A DNA stretch of 64,000 nt from JADMIH01 sp035274425 (GTDB lineage: Bacteria > Chloroflexota > Chloroflexia > QHBQ01 > JADMIH01). Of the stretch, positions 51,629 to 59,624 are shown one piece after another (positions within the stretch are counted from its first letter, which is position 1; every line of letters starts with the position of its first letter). The notes below the pieces were generated by a model. It searched no databases. It was given only the letters and a program-made list of their open reading frames with translations, and had not been told where the DNA came from. The stretch is taken from positions 31,093 through 95,092 of the forward strand of contig DATEOC010000034.1 of NCBI GenBank assembly GCA_035274425.1, in the 5' to 3' direction. The translations under genes were made by a program, and so were the position numbers.

Positions 51629-51717
51629 AACTACTTTCTCCCTTTTAGCATGAGGTCCGCAGGGAATATGACTACTAACCCCACCTGGGACTTACTGTCC
51701 CTTGTACCTAACTAGTT

Positions 51718-51742
51718 CCTGATCCCTGATCCCTAACCCCTA
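51718..51742. repeat. Heptamer units, CCTGATC/CCTAACC family
   Basis: Three to four units in one orientation before the rplN stop; no matching left arm is clear. Confidence 0.65.
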
Positions 51743-52111
51743 CAACACTTCAGGAGCCAGAGAGATAATCTTCATAAACTGCTTCTCGCGTAGCTCGCGG
51801 GCCACGGGACCGAAGATGCGAGTGCCGCGAGGCTCGTTGTTCTCTTTCTTGATGATGACCGCCGCGTTGTCATCGAAGCGGATGTGCGAGCCGTCCGTGC
51901 GCTTGTACTCTTTGGCCGTCCGCACAATCACTGCACGCACTACTTCACCCTTCTTGACGGTGCCGCCGGGCGTCGCGGTCTTCACGGTAGCGATTATCAC
52001 ATCGCCTACCGAGCCATATTTCCGGTTCGAGCCGCCCATGACGCGGATGCACAATATTTCTTTCGCGCCCGTGTTGTCGGCCACACGCAGCCTGGACTCT
52101 GTCTGGATCAT
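51740..52111 (-). CDS. rplN: 50S ribosomal protein L14
   Basis: 123 residues. MIQTESRLRVADNTGAKEI and EPRGTRIFGPVARELREKQF are diagnostic. Confidence 0.97.
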   Translation of the reverse strand: MIQTESRLRVADNTGAKEILCIRVMGGSNRKYGSVGDVIIATVKTATPGGTVKKGEVVRAVIVRTAKEYKRTDGSHIRFDDNAAVIIKKENNEPRGTRIFGPVARELREKQFMKIISLAPEVL

Positions 52112-52120
52112 TCTTCTCTC

Positions 52121-52196
52121 CTGGAAGTTAGAAGTTAGAAATCAGAAATTAGAAGAGAGGTAGCAGGTTCTAGCTTCTAACCTCTAATTTCTACCA
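52121..52196. repeat. Heptamer hairpin, AGAAGTT family
   Basis: Left AGAAGTT/AGAAATC/AGAAATT, right AACTTCT-like and AATTTCT units. In the rpsQ-rplN spacer. Confidence 0.9.
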
Positions 52197-52197
52197 A

Positions 52198-52566
52198 CTA
52201 TACCCTCTCTGCGCGCTGCAATATCTCCACGACGCGCCAGCGCTTGTGCTTGCTCATGGGGCGGCTCTCGATTATCCGCACGCGGTCGCCTATCGCGGCA
52301 CCCATCTCGTCGTGCGCCATGAACTTTGCGGAGCGGCGCATGATCTTCTTGTAGAGAGGGTGTGGCTTGGCGCGATTCACGAGCACGACGACTGTATTGG
52401 TCATCTTGTCCGACACGACGCTGCCAACCTCGGTGCGGCGACCACGAAGGTATTCAGGGAGCGCGCCTCCACCCACCTGGGGTGCGGCTTCGGCTTGCGC
52501 CTCCGACTCTACCTCCGGGGCAACCTCTACCGCGCTTTCTGTCTCTTCTTTCTTTTTCCTGGGCAT
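52198..52566 (-). CDS. rpsQ: 30S ribosomal protein S17 with N-terminal extension
   Basis: 122 residues, against about 85. The S17 OB fold starts near residue 43 (RRTEVGSVVSDKMTNTVVVL) after an acidic/Ala-rich 42-residue extension. GDRVRIIESRPMSKHKRWRV is a clear signature. Confidence 0.96.
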   Translation of the reverse strand: MPRKKKEETESAVEVAPEVESEAQAEAAPQVGGGALPEYLRGRRTEVGSVVSDKMTNTVVVLVNRAKPHPLYKKIMRRSAKFMAHDEMGAAIGDRVRIIESRPMSKHKRWRVVEILQRAERV

Positions 52567-52599
52567 CCTGTTAGCTCCTGGGTTATGTAACTCTCAATG

Positions 52600-52677
52600 T
52601 TGGACGAAGGACGGACGACGAAGGACGAATATTTCTCTATCTATTTTCGTCTTTCGTCCTTCGTCTTTCGTCGTAGA
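52600..52677. repeat. Heptamer hairpin, GGACGAA/AGACGAA family
   Basis: Left GGACGAA/GGACGAC units, right TTCGTCT/TTCGTCC units with an AT-rich loop. In the rpmC-rpsQ spacer. Confidence 0.9.
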
Positions 52678-52986
52678 CTACTTCTTTCCGCGCCCGATGC
52701 GGCCCAAAAGACCGCCACGGCGACCCGACTTCTCAGGCTTATAGGAGGAGGGTGCGGGGGCTGCCAGCGCCTCGGCGTCAGCACCACCAAACTGCACCAT
52801 AAGCTCGCGCTCGCGCAGGGCCGTCATGATGCGGGCGATGTCCCGCTTGACGGCGGGTATGCGCTGGTGGTTCTTGATTTTGCGAGTGGCTATCTGGAAG
52901 CGCAGGTTGAACAACTCCTGGCGGCTCTCATCGAGCGTCCGGTGCAATTCATCCTCCGACATCTCATTGATTTCTTCTGTCGTCAT
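52678..52986 (-). CDS. rpmC: 50S ribosomal protein L29 with C-terminal extension
   Basis: 102 residues, against about 65. L29 core: LHRTLDESRQELFNLRFQIA, HQRIPAVKRDIARIMT. The last 35 residues (APAPSSYKPEKSGRRGGLLG) are an added basic tail. Five bases from rplP, with no heptamer array between. Confidence 0.95.
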   Translation of the reverse strand: MTTEEINEMSEDELHRTLDESRQELFNLRFQIATRKIKNHQRIPAVKRDIARIMTALRERELMVQFGGADAEALAAPAPSSYKPEKSGRRGGLLGRIGRGKK

Positions 52987-52991
52987 CTTCT

Positions 52992-53453
52992 CTATTCCTC
53001 ATCTTCCACGACTTCAGGCTCCGGCTCAGGTACTGCCGTCCCCTCCGCTATTCGAGCCACGAAGCGCGTCTTGATGGGGAGCTTATGCCCCGCCTTGCGC
53101 ATCGCCTCGGCAGCTACTTCCTCGCGCACGCCCGCGATTTCGAAGAGCACGCGCCCCGGCTTGATGACCGCGACCCAATGGTCGGGGCTACCCTTACCGG
53201 AACCCATGCGCGTCTCGGCAGGCTTGGCCGTTACCGCCTTGTGCGGGAAGATGCGTATCCACACCTTGCCACCGCGCTTGATATGGCCTGTGATGGCGCG
53301 TCGAGCCGACTCGATCTGGCGGCTATCTATCCAGGTGGCCTCGAGGGCCTGCAAGCCAAACTCGCCAAACGTCACCTGGTTGCCGCGCTGGGCGACGCCG
53401 CCACGAGCGCCGCGATGCGGCTTGCGATGTTTTACTCTCTTTGGCATCAACAT
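52992..53453 (-). CDS. rplP: 50S ribosomal protein L16
   Basis: 153 residues. KHRKPHRGARGGVAQRGNQV and KPGRVLFEIAGVREEVAAEA are L16 signatures; ends in an acidic PEPEPEVVEDEE tail. SD GGAG overlaps the rpsC stop. Confidence 0.97.
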   Translation of the reverse strand: MLMPKRVKHRKPHRGARGGVAQRGNQVTFGEFGLQALEATWIDSRQIESARRAITGHIKRGGKVWIRIFPHKAVTAKPAETRMGSGKGSPDHWVAVIKPGRVLFEIAGVREEVAAEAMRKAGHKLPIKTRFVARIAEGTAVPEPEPEVVEDEE

Positions 53454-53458
53454 GGCTG

Positions 53459-54445
53459 TTACTCCGTCCCGCCGTTGTCAGTCATTTCAGGGGTAGCTGG
53501 CATCGTGGGAGAGTCGGCCTGGTTCTGGACACCTGCCGTGCCGGGACCACCAATATCGCCCGACGTCTCTGCCGCCACACGCTGGGGCGCTGGGGTGGTG
53601 GCACCCTGCGAGCGGGCACGTCCGCCGCGCTCATCGCTACGCTCGCGTCCACCCGCGCCTGCGCCACCCTGGGGACGAGGGCGATCACCACGAGGACCAC
53701 GATCACCGCCACGGTCTCCTCGATCACCCCGATCCCTGTCACGCTCTCTACCACGATCAGGGCGAGGCTGGGCCATCGCCGCCGGGCGGTCCATCTGCAA
53801 GAGGGCGTCTCCACCCTTTCGCTCGATTACGTCGCCCTTGTATATCCACACCTTGACGCCGATACGGCCGTAGGTGGTGTGGGCGTGGACGATGCCGTAG
53901 TCAATATCGGCGCGGAGGGTGTGGAGAGGCACGCGGCCTTCCATGTCCCACACGGAGCGCGCCATTTCGGCCCCACCCAGGCGACCTGAGATGCGTATTC
54001 TGACGCCCTTCGCGCCCGCACGCCTCGACCGCATGATGGACTGCTTGAGAGCGCGCCTGTAGGAGATACGGCGGCTGAGCTGCTCCGCGATGCTCTCTGC
54101 GACCAGGTAGGCATTCAATTCAGGCTGCTTGATCTCTTCAATGTTGATCTTGGCCTTCTTGCCGGTCATGGCCTCCAGCGACTTGCGCATCTCATCTACC
54201 GCCTGGCCGCCCTTGCCTATGACGACGCCGGGCTTGGCGGTATGCAGCGTCACTTCGATCTGGTTGGCGGAGCGCTGTATCTCGACGCGAGCGAGGCCCG
54301 CGCCTGTGAGCTTCTGGCTCACCATCTTGCGGATGCGCGAGTCCTCCAACACCAGGTCGGCATAGCCGCGGTCCGCGTACCAGCGCGACTGCCAATCTTT
54401 GATTACTCCCAGTCTAAACCCCATCGGGTGGACTTTGCGTCCCAT
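53459..54445 (-). CDS. rpsC: 30S ribosomal protein S3 with long charged C-terminal extension
   Basis: 328 residues, against about 215-240. KH domain GVVIGKGGQAVDEMR and C-terminal domain signature GRLGGAEMARSVW. Residues about 216-328 are an added stretch rich in Arg, Asp, Gly, Pro (RDRGDRGDRGG), then a Ser/Thr/Pro end. Confidence 0.96.
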   Translation of the reverse strand: MGRKVHPMGFRLGVIKDWQSRWYADRGYADLVLEDSRIRKMVSQKLTGAGLARVEIQRSANQIEVTLHTAKPGVVIGKGGQAVDEMRKSLEAMTGKKAKINIEEIKQPELNAYLVAESIAEQLSRRISYRRALKQSIMRSRRAGAKGVRIRISGRLGGAEMARSVWDMEGRVPLHTLRADIDYGIVHAHTTYGRIGVKVWIYKGDVIERKGGDALLQMDRPAAMAQPRPDRGRERDRDRGDRGDRGGDRGPRGDRPRPQGGAGAGGRERSDERGGRARSQGATTPAPQRVAAETSGDIGGPGTAGVQNQADSPTMPATPEMTDNGGTE

Positions 54446-54464
54446 ATCTCTCCCCTTCGGGAAG

Positions 54465-54541
54465 TTTTGAATTTTGAATTTTGAATTTTGAATTGGGTAT
54501 TCTTCCTAATTCAAAATTCAAAATTCAAAATTCAAAATTCC
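54465..54541. repeat. Heptamer hairpin, TTTTGAA family
   Basis: Four TTTTGAA units, loop around GGGTATTCTTCC, four TTCAAAA units. One of the most regular copies. In the rplV-rpsC spacer. Confidence 0.95.
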
Positions 54542-54543
54542 AA

Positions 54544-54882
54544 TTATAGTTCTCTCTCCTCAACTACGACCGTTATGTGGCTTGTGCGCTTGAGTATGGG
54601 GGAAGCCATACCGCGCGAGCGGGCGCGGAAGCGCTTGAAGACCGGACCTTCATCGGCGTAGATACGCTTGATGTACAGGTCTTCGGGAGCCATCTGGTAA
54701 TTGTTTTCGGCGTTGGCTGCCGCGCTCTTGACCACTTTCAATATCTCTTGCGCGCCGCCGTGTGGCAAGAACCGGAGTATCGCCACCGCCTCGTCCACGC
54801 TCTTACCACGTACTGAGTCGATGACAAGTCGTATCTTGCGCGCCGAGCGCCGTATCTGCTGGGCCGATGCTCTTACTTCCAT
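54544..54882 (-). CDS. rplV: 50S ribosomal protein L22
   Basis: 112 residues. RKIRLVIDSVRGKSVDEAV and the extended hairpin GPVFKRFRARSRGMASPILK reach the exit tunnel. Confidence 0.97.
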   Translation of the reverse strand: MEVRASAQQIRRSARKIRLVIDSVRGKSVDEAVAILRFLPHGGAQEILKVVKSAAANAENNYQMAPEDLYIKRIYADEGPVFKRFRARSRGMASPILKRTSHITVVVEEREL

Positions 54883-54896
54883 CTTTTACCTCTTCG

Positions 54897-54983
54897 TTAG
54901 TTCAAAGTTCAAAGTTCAAGGTTCAACGCTTATCGTCCATCGTCCATCGTCCACTTTGAACTTTGAACCTGGAACCTTGAACT
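54897..54983. repeat. Nested heptamer hairpin, GTTCAAA with an ATCGTCC core
   Basis: Outer GTTCAAA/GTTCAAG arms pair with TTTGAAC/CTTGAAC. The centre holds three tandem ATCGTCC units. In the rpsS-rplV spacer. Confidence 0.9.
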
Positions 54984-55266
54984 ACTTTAGTCGGCTAGAC
55001 CGCTCAGTGTGGTGGCTGTGGCCCTTGTAGAAGCGGGTGAGCGCGAACTCGCCCAGCTTGTGGCCGACCATGTTCTCCGTGACGTAGACAGGTATGTGGC
55101 GGCGGCCGTCATGCACGCCGATGGTGTGGCCTACCATGTCGGGCGTGATGCTGCTGGCACGCGCCCAGGTCTTGATAAGGCGCTTCTCGTTCCTGGAGTT
55201 CATCTGCCCGATCTTCTTCTCCAGGTTCTCGTCTACGTATGGCCCTTTTTTCGCGGAACGTGTCAT
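54982..55266 (-). CDS. rpsS: 30S ribosomal protein S19
   Basis: 94 residues. SAKKGPYVDENLEKKIGQMN, HTIGVHDGRRHIPVYVTENM and GEFALTRFYKGHSHH are diagnostic. Confidence 0.97.
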   Translation of the reverse strand: MTRSAKKGPYVDENLEKKIGQMNSRNEKRLIKTWARASSITPDMVGHTIGVHDGRRHIPVYVTENMVGHKLGEFALTRFYKGHSHHTERSSRLK

Positions 55267-55278
55267 CCTTCTCTCCTA

Positions 55279-55359
55279 ATTTTGAATTTTGAATTTTGAA
55301 TTCTAAATTGGTTCTCACCAGCCAGTAATTCAAAATTCAAAATTGAGAACTCAAAATTA
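55279..55359. repeat. Heptamer hairpin, TTTTGAA family
   Basis: TTTTGAA x3, TTCTAAA; loop around GGTTCTCACCAGCCAG; TTCAAAA units. In the rplB-rpsS spacer. Confidence 0.92.
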
Positions 55360-56211
55360 CCGTTGTCCCTTGCCTGCTGCCTGCGGGCCTCGGCGGCGAC
55401 CGCGTATGATGAACTTATCAGTGCGCTTGTTGTTGCGGGTGCGATAGCCCTGCGCGGGTTTGCCCCAGGGGGTCTGAGGCTGGCCGCCGCGTGGAGCGCG
55501 GCCCTCGCCACCGCCGTGCGGGTGGTCTACCGGGTTCATGGCCGCGCCGCGCACCTGCGGACGCCTGCCGAGCCAGCGGGAGCGGCCCGCCTTGCCGATG
55601 CGGATATTCTCGTGGTCTACGTTGCCTACCTGGCCTATAGTCGCCGTGCAATTGACGTGGACCATGCGGACCTCGCCTGAGGGGAGGCGCACCTGGGCGT
55701 ATGTCTCGTCGCGGGCCATGAGCTGAGCGGATGTACCGGCGCTACGCACCATCTGGCCGCCCTTACCTATGTTTAGCTCGATATTGTGTATCTGCGTGCC
55801 GAGCGGGATGCGGCGCAGGGGGAGGGTATTGCCCAACCTGACTTCCGCCTGGTCGCCCGACATAATCGTGGAGCCTACCTTGAGGCCGAGGGGAGCGAGG
55901 ATGTAGCGCTTCTCGCCGTCGGCGTAATGTATGAGTGCGATGCGCGCCGAGCGGTTGGGGTCGTACTCGATGGCAGCAACCTTGCCAGGTATGTTGAACT
56001 TATCGCGTTTGAAGTCAATGATGCGATAGGCCTGCTTGTGCCCACCGCCACGGTGACGCGTAGTCACGCGGCCCTGGTTGTTGCGGCCACCCGTGCGCTT
56101 CTTCGCAACAAGCAACGACTTCTCGGGCTTCTTCTTGGTAATCTCCTCGAAAGTCGAAACGCTCATCAAGCGCCGCCCGTCCGATGTAGGTTTGTAGACC
56201 TTTACTGGCAT
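55357..56211 (-). CDS. rplB: 50S ribosomal protein L2
   Basis: 284 residues. GRNNQGRVTTRHRGGGHKQA, NIGKGGQMVRSAGTSAQLM and AMNPVDHPHGGGEGRAPRG are diagnostic of L2, which supports peptidyl-transferase activity. Confidence 0.98.
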   Translation of the reverse strand: MPVKVYKPTSDGRRLMSVSTFEEITKKKPEKSLLVAKKRTGGRNNQGRVTTRHRGGGHKQAYRIIDFKRDKFNIPGKVAAIEYDPNRSARIALIHYADGEKRYILAPLGLKVGSTIMSGDQAEVRLGNTLPLRRIPLGTQIHNIELNIGKGGQMVRSAGTSAQLMARDETYAQVRLPSGEVRMVHVNCTATIGQVGNVDHENIRIGKAGRSRWLGRRPQVRGAAMNPVDHPHGGGEGRAPRGGQPQTPWGKPAQGYRTRNNKRTDKFIIRGRRRGPQAAGKGQR

Positions 56212-56228
56212 CTCTTCCCCCTGCGGGG

Positions 56229-56304
56229 TAATTCTGAATTCTCAATTCTCAATTTTGAATTAGCTTATTCCAATTCAAAATTCAAAATTCAAAATTCAAA
56301 ATCC
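56229..56304. repeat. Heptamer hairpin, TTTTGAA/TTCTCAA family
   Basis: Left TTCTGAA, TTCTCAA x2, TTTTGAA; right four TTCAAAA units. In the rplW-rplB spacer. Confidence 0.92.
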
Positions 56305-56306
56305 CT

Positions 56307-56597
56307 CTAGACTCCTTCAAATATCTCTATCTTCTCGCCTGGGGCGAGGGTGATTATGGCTTTCTTCCAGCCTGAGCGGTAGCCACGAAAGCGGGTGCGC
56401 TCGCGGCGGCGCTTGCGGTGCACGTTGAGGGTGTTCACCGCCAGCACAGTTACGTCAAATGCCGTCTCGACGGCTTGCTTGATCTGTATCTTGTTGGCGT
56501 CGGGGGCTACCTCGAAGGTGTAGCGGCCCTGGGCCATCAGATCGGTGTTGCGCTCGGATGTGACCGGGCGGCGAATTACGTCGTACAGGTGAGGCAT
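56307..56597 (-). CDS. rplW: 50S ribosomal protein L23
   Basis: 96 residues. LYDVIRRPVTSERNTDLM and KIQIKQAVETAFDVTVLAVN are L23 signatures. Its ATG shares one base with the rplD stop (TAATG), so translation is coupled. Confidence 0.97.
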   Translation of the reverse strand: MPHLYDVIRRPVTSERNTDLMAQGRYTFEVAPDANKIQIKQAVETAFDVTVLAVNTLNVHRKRRRERTRFRGYRSGWKKAIITLAPGEKIEIFEGV

Positions 56598-57493
56598 TAG
56601 CTTTCACTCCCCTCTTCGGATTTTGGCTTTCGCTTTCTCGTTTTTGGCGCTGCCGGCTCGTCTGAAGGTTCGACGGTTGTTTCGACCTCTGCCTCGGTTG
56701 CCTCAGCGTCAGCGATGGAGGCTTCGGCTACCTGCGCGACCTCGGCGGTGGGGGCGAAAGCGATGTTGCTTGCGGCGATTTCGTCACCTGCGTCTGCGCT
56801 CGTCTCGGAGGTAGAAGTCGGGGCGGAGGAACCGTTGCGGCGAAGGGCCAGCTTGCGGCGGCCACCACCGTTGCCCAGGATGGACTGTATCAGGTCGACG
56901 GAGGCGCGGGGCAGAACCAGGTAATCATACTTGAGCATATCGACCACGCTCAAGAGGCCCGCCAGCATCAACTTGACACGGGGAAGGTTGCCCGCCGCCA
57001 TTGTAAGGTTCGGCTCGTTCTCAGGGACCATGATGAGCGCGCTGTTATCGTTGACGTTCAGCTTGCCGAGCGCGGCGGTCATCGCCTTTGTGCGAGGCTC
57101 GATGTCGGTGAAGCTATCGACCAGCACCAGCTTGCCTTCGGCTGCCTTCGCGGAGAGGACGCCACGAATGGCGAGGCGGCGCATCTTGCGGGGCATGTCT
57201 TGCTCGTAGGAGCGTAGATGGGGTCCGAAGACCACACCACCGTGCGCCCACTGGGGCGAGCGGGTGGAACCCTGCCGGGCTCGGCCCGTGCCCTTCTGTC
57301 GCCAGGGCTTGCGCCCACCGCCGCGCACGTGAGCGCGGGTGAGGGTCTCGTGGGTGCCCTGGCGGGCGTTCGCCTGCTGGCGCAACACGGCCTGCTGTAT
57401 CACCGCTATGTTTGGCGTGATGCCGAAGATAGTGTCATCAAGCTCTATCTTCTCTACCTCGTCACCAGCCAGGTTGTAAACTGTCGCTTGCAC
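56597..57493 (-). CDS. rplD: 50S ribosomal protein L4 with acidic C-terminal extension
   Basis: 298 residues from GTG 57493 with SD GGAGG, against about 205. Core signatures RGGGRKPWRQKGTGRARQGS and TRSPQWAHGGVVFGP. The last 80 residues are Ala/Glu/Thr-rich, ending in basic TRKRKPKSEEGSES. In enterobacteria L4 also represses its own operon. Confidence 0.96.
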   Translation of the reverse strand: MQATVYNLAGDEVEKIELDDTIFGITPNIAVIQQAVLRQQANARQGTHETLTRAHVRGGGRKPWRQKGTGRARQGSTRSPQWAHGGVVFGPHLRSYEQDMPRKMRRLAIRGVLSAKAAEGKLVLVDSFTDIEPRTKAMTAALGKLNVNDNSALIMVPENEPNLTMAAGNLPRVKLMLAGLLSVVDMLKYDYLVLPRASVDLIQSILGNGGGRRKLALRRNGSSAPTSTSETSADAGDEIAASNIAFAPTAEVAQVAEASIADAEATEAEVETTVEPSDEPAAPKTRKRKPKSEEGSES

Positions 57494-57503
57494 TCTTTCC
57501 TCC

Positions 57504-57583
57504 AGGGGTCGGAGGTCGGGGGTCGGGGGTCGGAGCTTCGATAGTTAGCATCTACCGATCCCCGACCCCCAACCCCCAACCCC
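57504..57583. repeat. Heptamer hairpin, GGGGTCG family
   Basis: Left GGGGTCG/GAGGTCG units, right CGACCCC/CAACCCC units, loop around AGCTTCGATAGTTAGC. In the rplD-rplC spacer. Confidence 0.93.
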
Positions 57584-58224
57584 TATTTCTTCTTCGCCTT
57601 TATCGCTTTCCTTACCATGACAGGGCCATTCGTGCGGCCGGGAATTGCGCCTTGCACCAGGATCAGGTTCCGCTCGGCGTCTATGGAGACGATGCGGAGG
57701 TTCTGCACCGTTACGCGGTCGTTGCCCATGCGGCCCGCCATGCGGAGGCCCTTGAATACGCGGCCTGGGGTGCTGCCGGGGCCGATGGAGCCTGGGGCGC
57801 GGGAGCGGTCCGACTGCCCGTGGGTGCGCTGGCCGCCGTGGAAGTTGTGACGCTTCATCACGCCCGCGAAGCCTTTGCCTTTGCTCGTACCTATCACGTC
57901 AACTATTTCGCCTGCCGCGAACATGGAAACGTCCACACGTGCGCCGACCTTGATACCCTCAACGGAGTCGACAGGGACTTCCTGTAGCTCGCGGAGGAGA
58001 GGGAGTTTCTTCTTGCGGAGGTGACCGCGCTCACCCTGGGTAAGCTGGCGCTCCTCGGCCTCGCCCCAGCCAAGCTGCACGCCTGAGTAACCATCCTTCT
58101 TGGGGGTCTTCACCTGGGTGACGAGGCAGGGCCCGGCTTCGATGACGGTCACGCCGGTAGCGATACCGCCCTCTTCAAATACCTGGGTCATGCCCAGCTT
58201 TCTACCTAATATCGCCTTTATCAT
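57583..58224 (-). CDS. rplC: 50S ribosomal protein L3
   Basis: 213 residues. ILGRKLGMTQVFEEGG, GFAGVMKRHNFHGGQRTHGQ and the RAPGSIGPGSTPGRVFKG loop are diagnostic. Confidence 0.98.
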   Translation of the reverse strand: MIKAILGRKLGMTQVFEEGGIATGVTVIEAGPCLVTQVKTPKKDGYSGVQLGWGEAEERQLTQGERGHLRKKKLPLLRELQEVPVDSVEGIKVGARVDVSMFAAGEIVDVIGTSKGKGFAGVMKRHNFHGGQRTHGQSDRSRAPGSIGPGSTPGRVFKGLRMAGRMGNDRVTVQNLRIVSIDAERNLILVQGAIPGRTNGPVMVRKAIKAKKK

Positions 58225-58246
58225 GTCGGAATGGCTCCTGATACCA

Positions 58247-58311
58247 CGACGAAGGACGAAAGACGGAGGACGAATTAGACTGTTCGTCTTTCGTCTTTGG
58301 TCTGTCGTCAG
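58247..58311. repeat. Heptamer hairpin, GGACGAA/AGACGGA family
   Basis: Left GACGAAG/GACGAAA/GACGGAG units, right TTCGTCT/TTCGTCT/TTGGTCT units. In the rplC-rpsJ spacer. Confidence 0.9.
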
Positions 58312-58312
58312 G

Positions 58313-58621
58313 TTACTTGATTTCTACGTCCACGCCCGCCGGGAGGTTGAGGCGCATGAGAGCGTTGATCGTCTTCTGGGTCGGCTCCAGGATGTCGATG
58401 AGGCGCTTATGGGTGCGTACCTCGAACTGCTCCTGCGAGTCTTTGTCAATGAAGGGGGAGCGCAGGACCGAGAACTTCTCGATCTTGGTGGGTAGGGGCA
58501 CAGGCCCTGCCACCAGTGCGCCCGTTCGCTCGGCGGTCTCCACGATCTGCTGAGCAGACTGGTCGAGTATCCTGTAGTCAAACGCCTTCAGACGTATCCG
58601 TATCTTTTGCTTCGCGGCCAT
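58313..58621 (-). CDS. rpsJ: 30S ribosomal protein S10
   Basis: 102 residues. IRIRLKAFDYRILDQSAQQI, GPVPLPTKIEKFSVLRSPF and HKRLIDILEPTQKTINALM are diagnostic. First gene of the S10 operon, with its own consensus promoter and a 250-nt leader. Confidence 0.98.
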   Translation of the reverse strand: MAAKQKIRIRLKAFDYRILDQSAQQIVETAERTGALVAGPVPLPTKIEKFSVLRSPFIDKDSQEQFEVRTHKRLIDILEPTQKTINALMRLNLPAGVDVEIK

Positions 58622-58683
58622 AAGTTATGCTTCCTTACGGTGAATTGTGGTTTGTTCTTTTTGCAGAATTGGACAAATAAAGA

Positions 58684-58754
58684 GAAGTTGCTCCATGCCG
58701 TGCCTGTGTGCTTGCGTTTTGCACTGCATCGCACACGGCGCATGGGACAACTTC
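58684..58754 (-). promoter_or_regulatory. Long hairpin in the S10 operon leader
   Basis: GAAGTTG, CCATG and CCGTG helices pair in order with CACGG, CATGG and CAACTTC, with short internal loops. About 71 nt. The stem is followed by a U-rich stretch (TCTCTTTATTTG on the minus strand). Confidence 0.7.
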
Positions 58755-58878
58755 CATGCCTCTGTAGTCACCCTTCTCCAGGTAACCACACGCTCGTGAG
58801 CGTGCGTTTTACACTTTCTTATTCGGTTGTCGATTTTTTCTCTTTTTCGGCGAGGCGCGTAAAAGCGCACAGTACATG

Positions 58879-58907
58879 ATTATACAGGAACTCTTGGCAG
58901 GTGTCAA
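58879..58907 (-). promoter_or_regulatory. Consensus sigma-70 promoter of the S10 operon
   Basis: Minus strand TTGACA (58907-58902), 17-bp spacer, TATAAT (58884-58879). Fully consensus. Confidence 0.9.
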
Positions 58908-58981
58908 GCGCGGTTCCCACGCCTTTTCAGGGCATCAGATGCAATCGTCCTGCACGCCCTTTATAGGTTGCCCACCTATTC

Positions 58982-59302
58982 CTATTCTTCGACGTGAACG
59001 TACTCGCCGGGTCTGGTCACATTCAATATAGCCTCAACTTTAGGCATCAAACGTGCAAGAGTATGCAACTGATCGTTCTCTGCCACTAGAATGATTACGC
59101 CAAGCTTCCTCTTACTGAGATTCTGCTGGTAGGGCAAATTCTGGTCGAATGTTATAAAGTAATCGAACTCTTGCTCGGCCAAGTCGAGCAGTTTGCCGTT
59201 CTTTATGCCCTTCCAGCCTCTCCAAGTCACGGTCACAACATCGTGCTCTGGAAGGTAGTGTCGTAGCTTGATAGGTAAGTCTTCGTCAAATAAAACTCTC
59301 AT
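58982..59302 (-). CDS. DUF5615 PIN-like toxin candidate
   Basis: 106 residues. MRVLFDEDLPIKLRHYLPEH is the DUF5615 opening with conserved acidic DED, and FDYFITFDQNLPYQQNL contains the second acidic pair. This family is PIN-like and is paired with DUF433 antitoxins. Its ATG overlaps the DUF433 stop by four bases (59299-59302). Function inferred from family and pairing. Confidence 0.85.
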   Translation of the reverse strand: MRVLFDEDLPIKLRHYLPEHDVVTVTWRGWKGIKNGKLLDLAEQEFDYFITFDQNLPYQQNLSKRKLGVIILVAENDQLHTLARLMPKVEAILNVTRPGEYVHVEE

Positions 59303-59526
59303 TTTACCTGCGACAGTAATAGTTCGTTAGCTAGGTTCAGCAAAGCTTCTGCCTGCTCACGCTCCACAGATGGAAAATTCTCCAGGAACTCGTCTAGAGT
59401 ATACCCACCTTTGAGCCATTCAAGAAGCGATTTGGCCGGGACTCGAGTCCCTTTGAAGACAGGAGTGCCACTCACTATCTCAGGATCGCAAGTTACTAAC
59501 TGCGCGACAGTTTGTGTATCAAGCAT
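59299..59526 (-). CDS. DUF433 antitoxin-like protein
   Basis: 75 residues, winged-helix-type DUF433: CDPEIVSGTPVFKGTRVPAK and GYTLDEFLENFPSVEREQA are the family motifs. Coupled to the DUF5615 gene. Probably a DNA-binding antitoxin. Confidence 0.88.
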   Translation of the reverse strand: MLDTQTVAQLVTCDPEIVSGTPVFKGTRVPAKSLLEWLKGGYTLDEFLENFPSVEREQAEALLNLANELLLSQVK

Positions 59527-59624
59527 AGGTTGTTCCTTTCAACGAGATTATATTCCCACCTTATCCAGTATAGCACAAAGGAAGTTCACAGCTAGATCGC
59601 ACAGGGTGCGTCACCGATTCCTTT

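Larger units (their letters stand above)
58622..58981 (-). promoter_or_regulatory. S10 operon leader region (5' UTR) and upstream spacer
   Basis: The 250 bases between the predicted start (about 58872) and rpsJ hold a long hairpin (58684-58754) and a second stem near 58790-58812 (CACGCTC/GAGCGTG). No ORF or heptamer array here. Candidate for ribosomal-protein or attenuation control. Confidence 0.65.
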
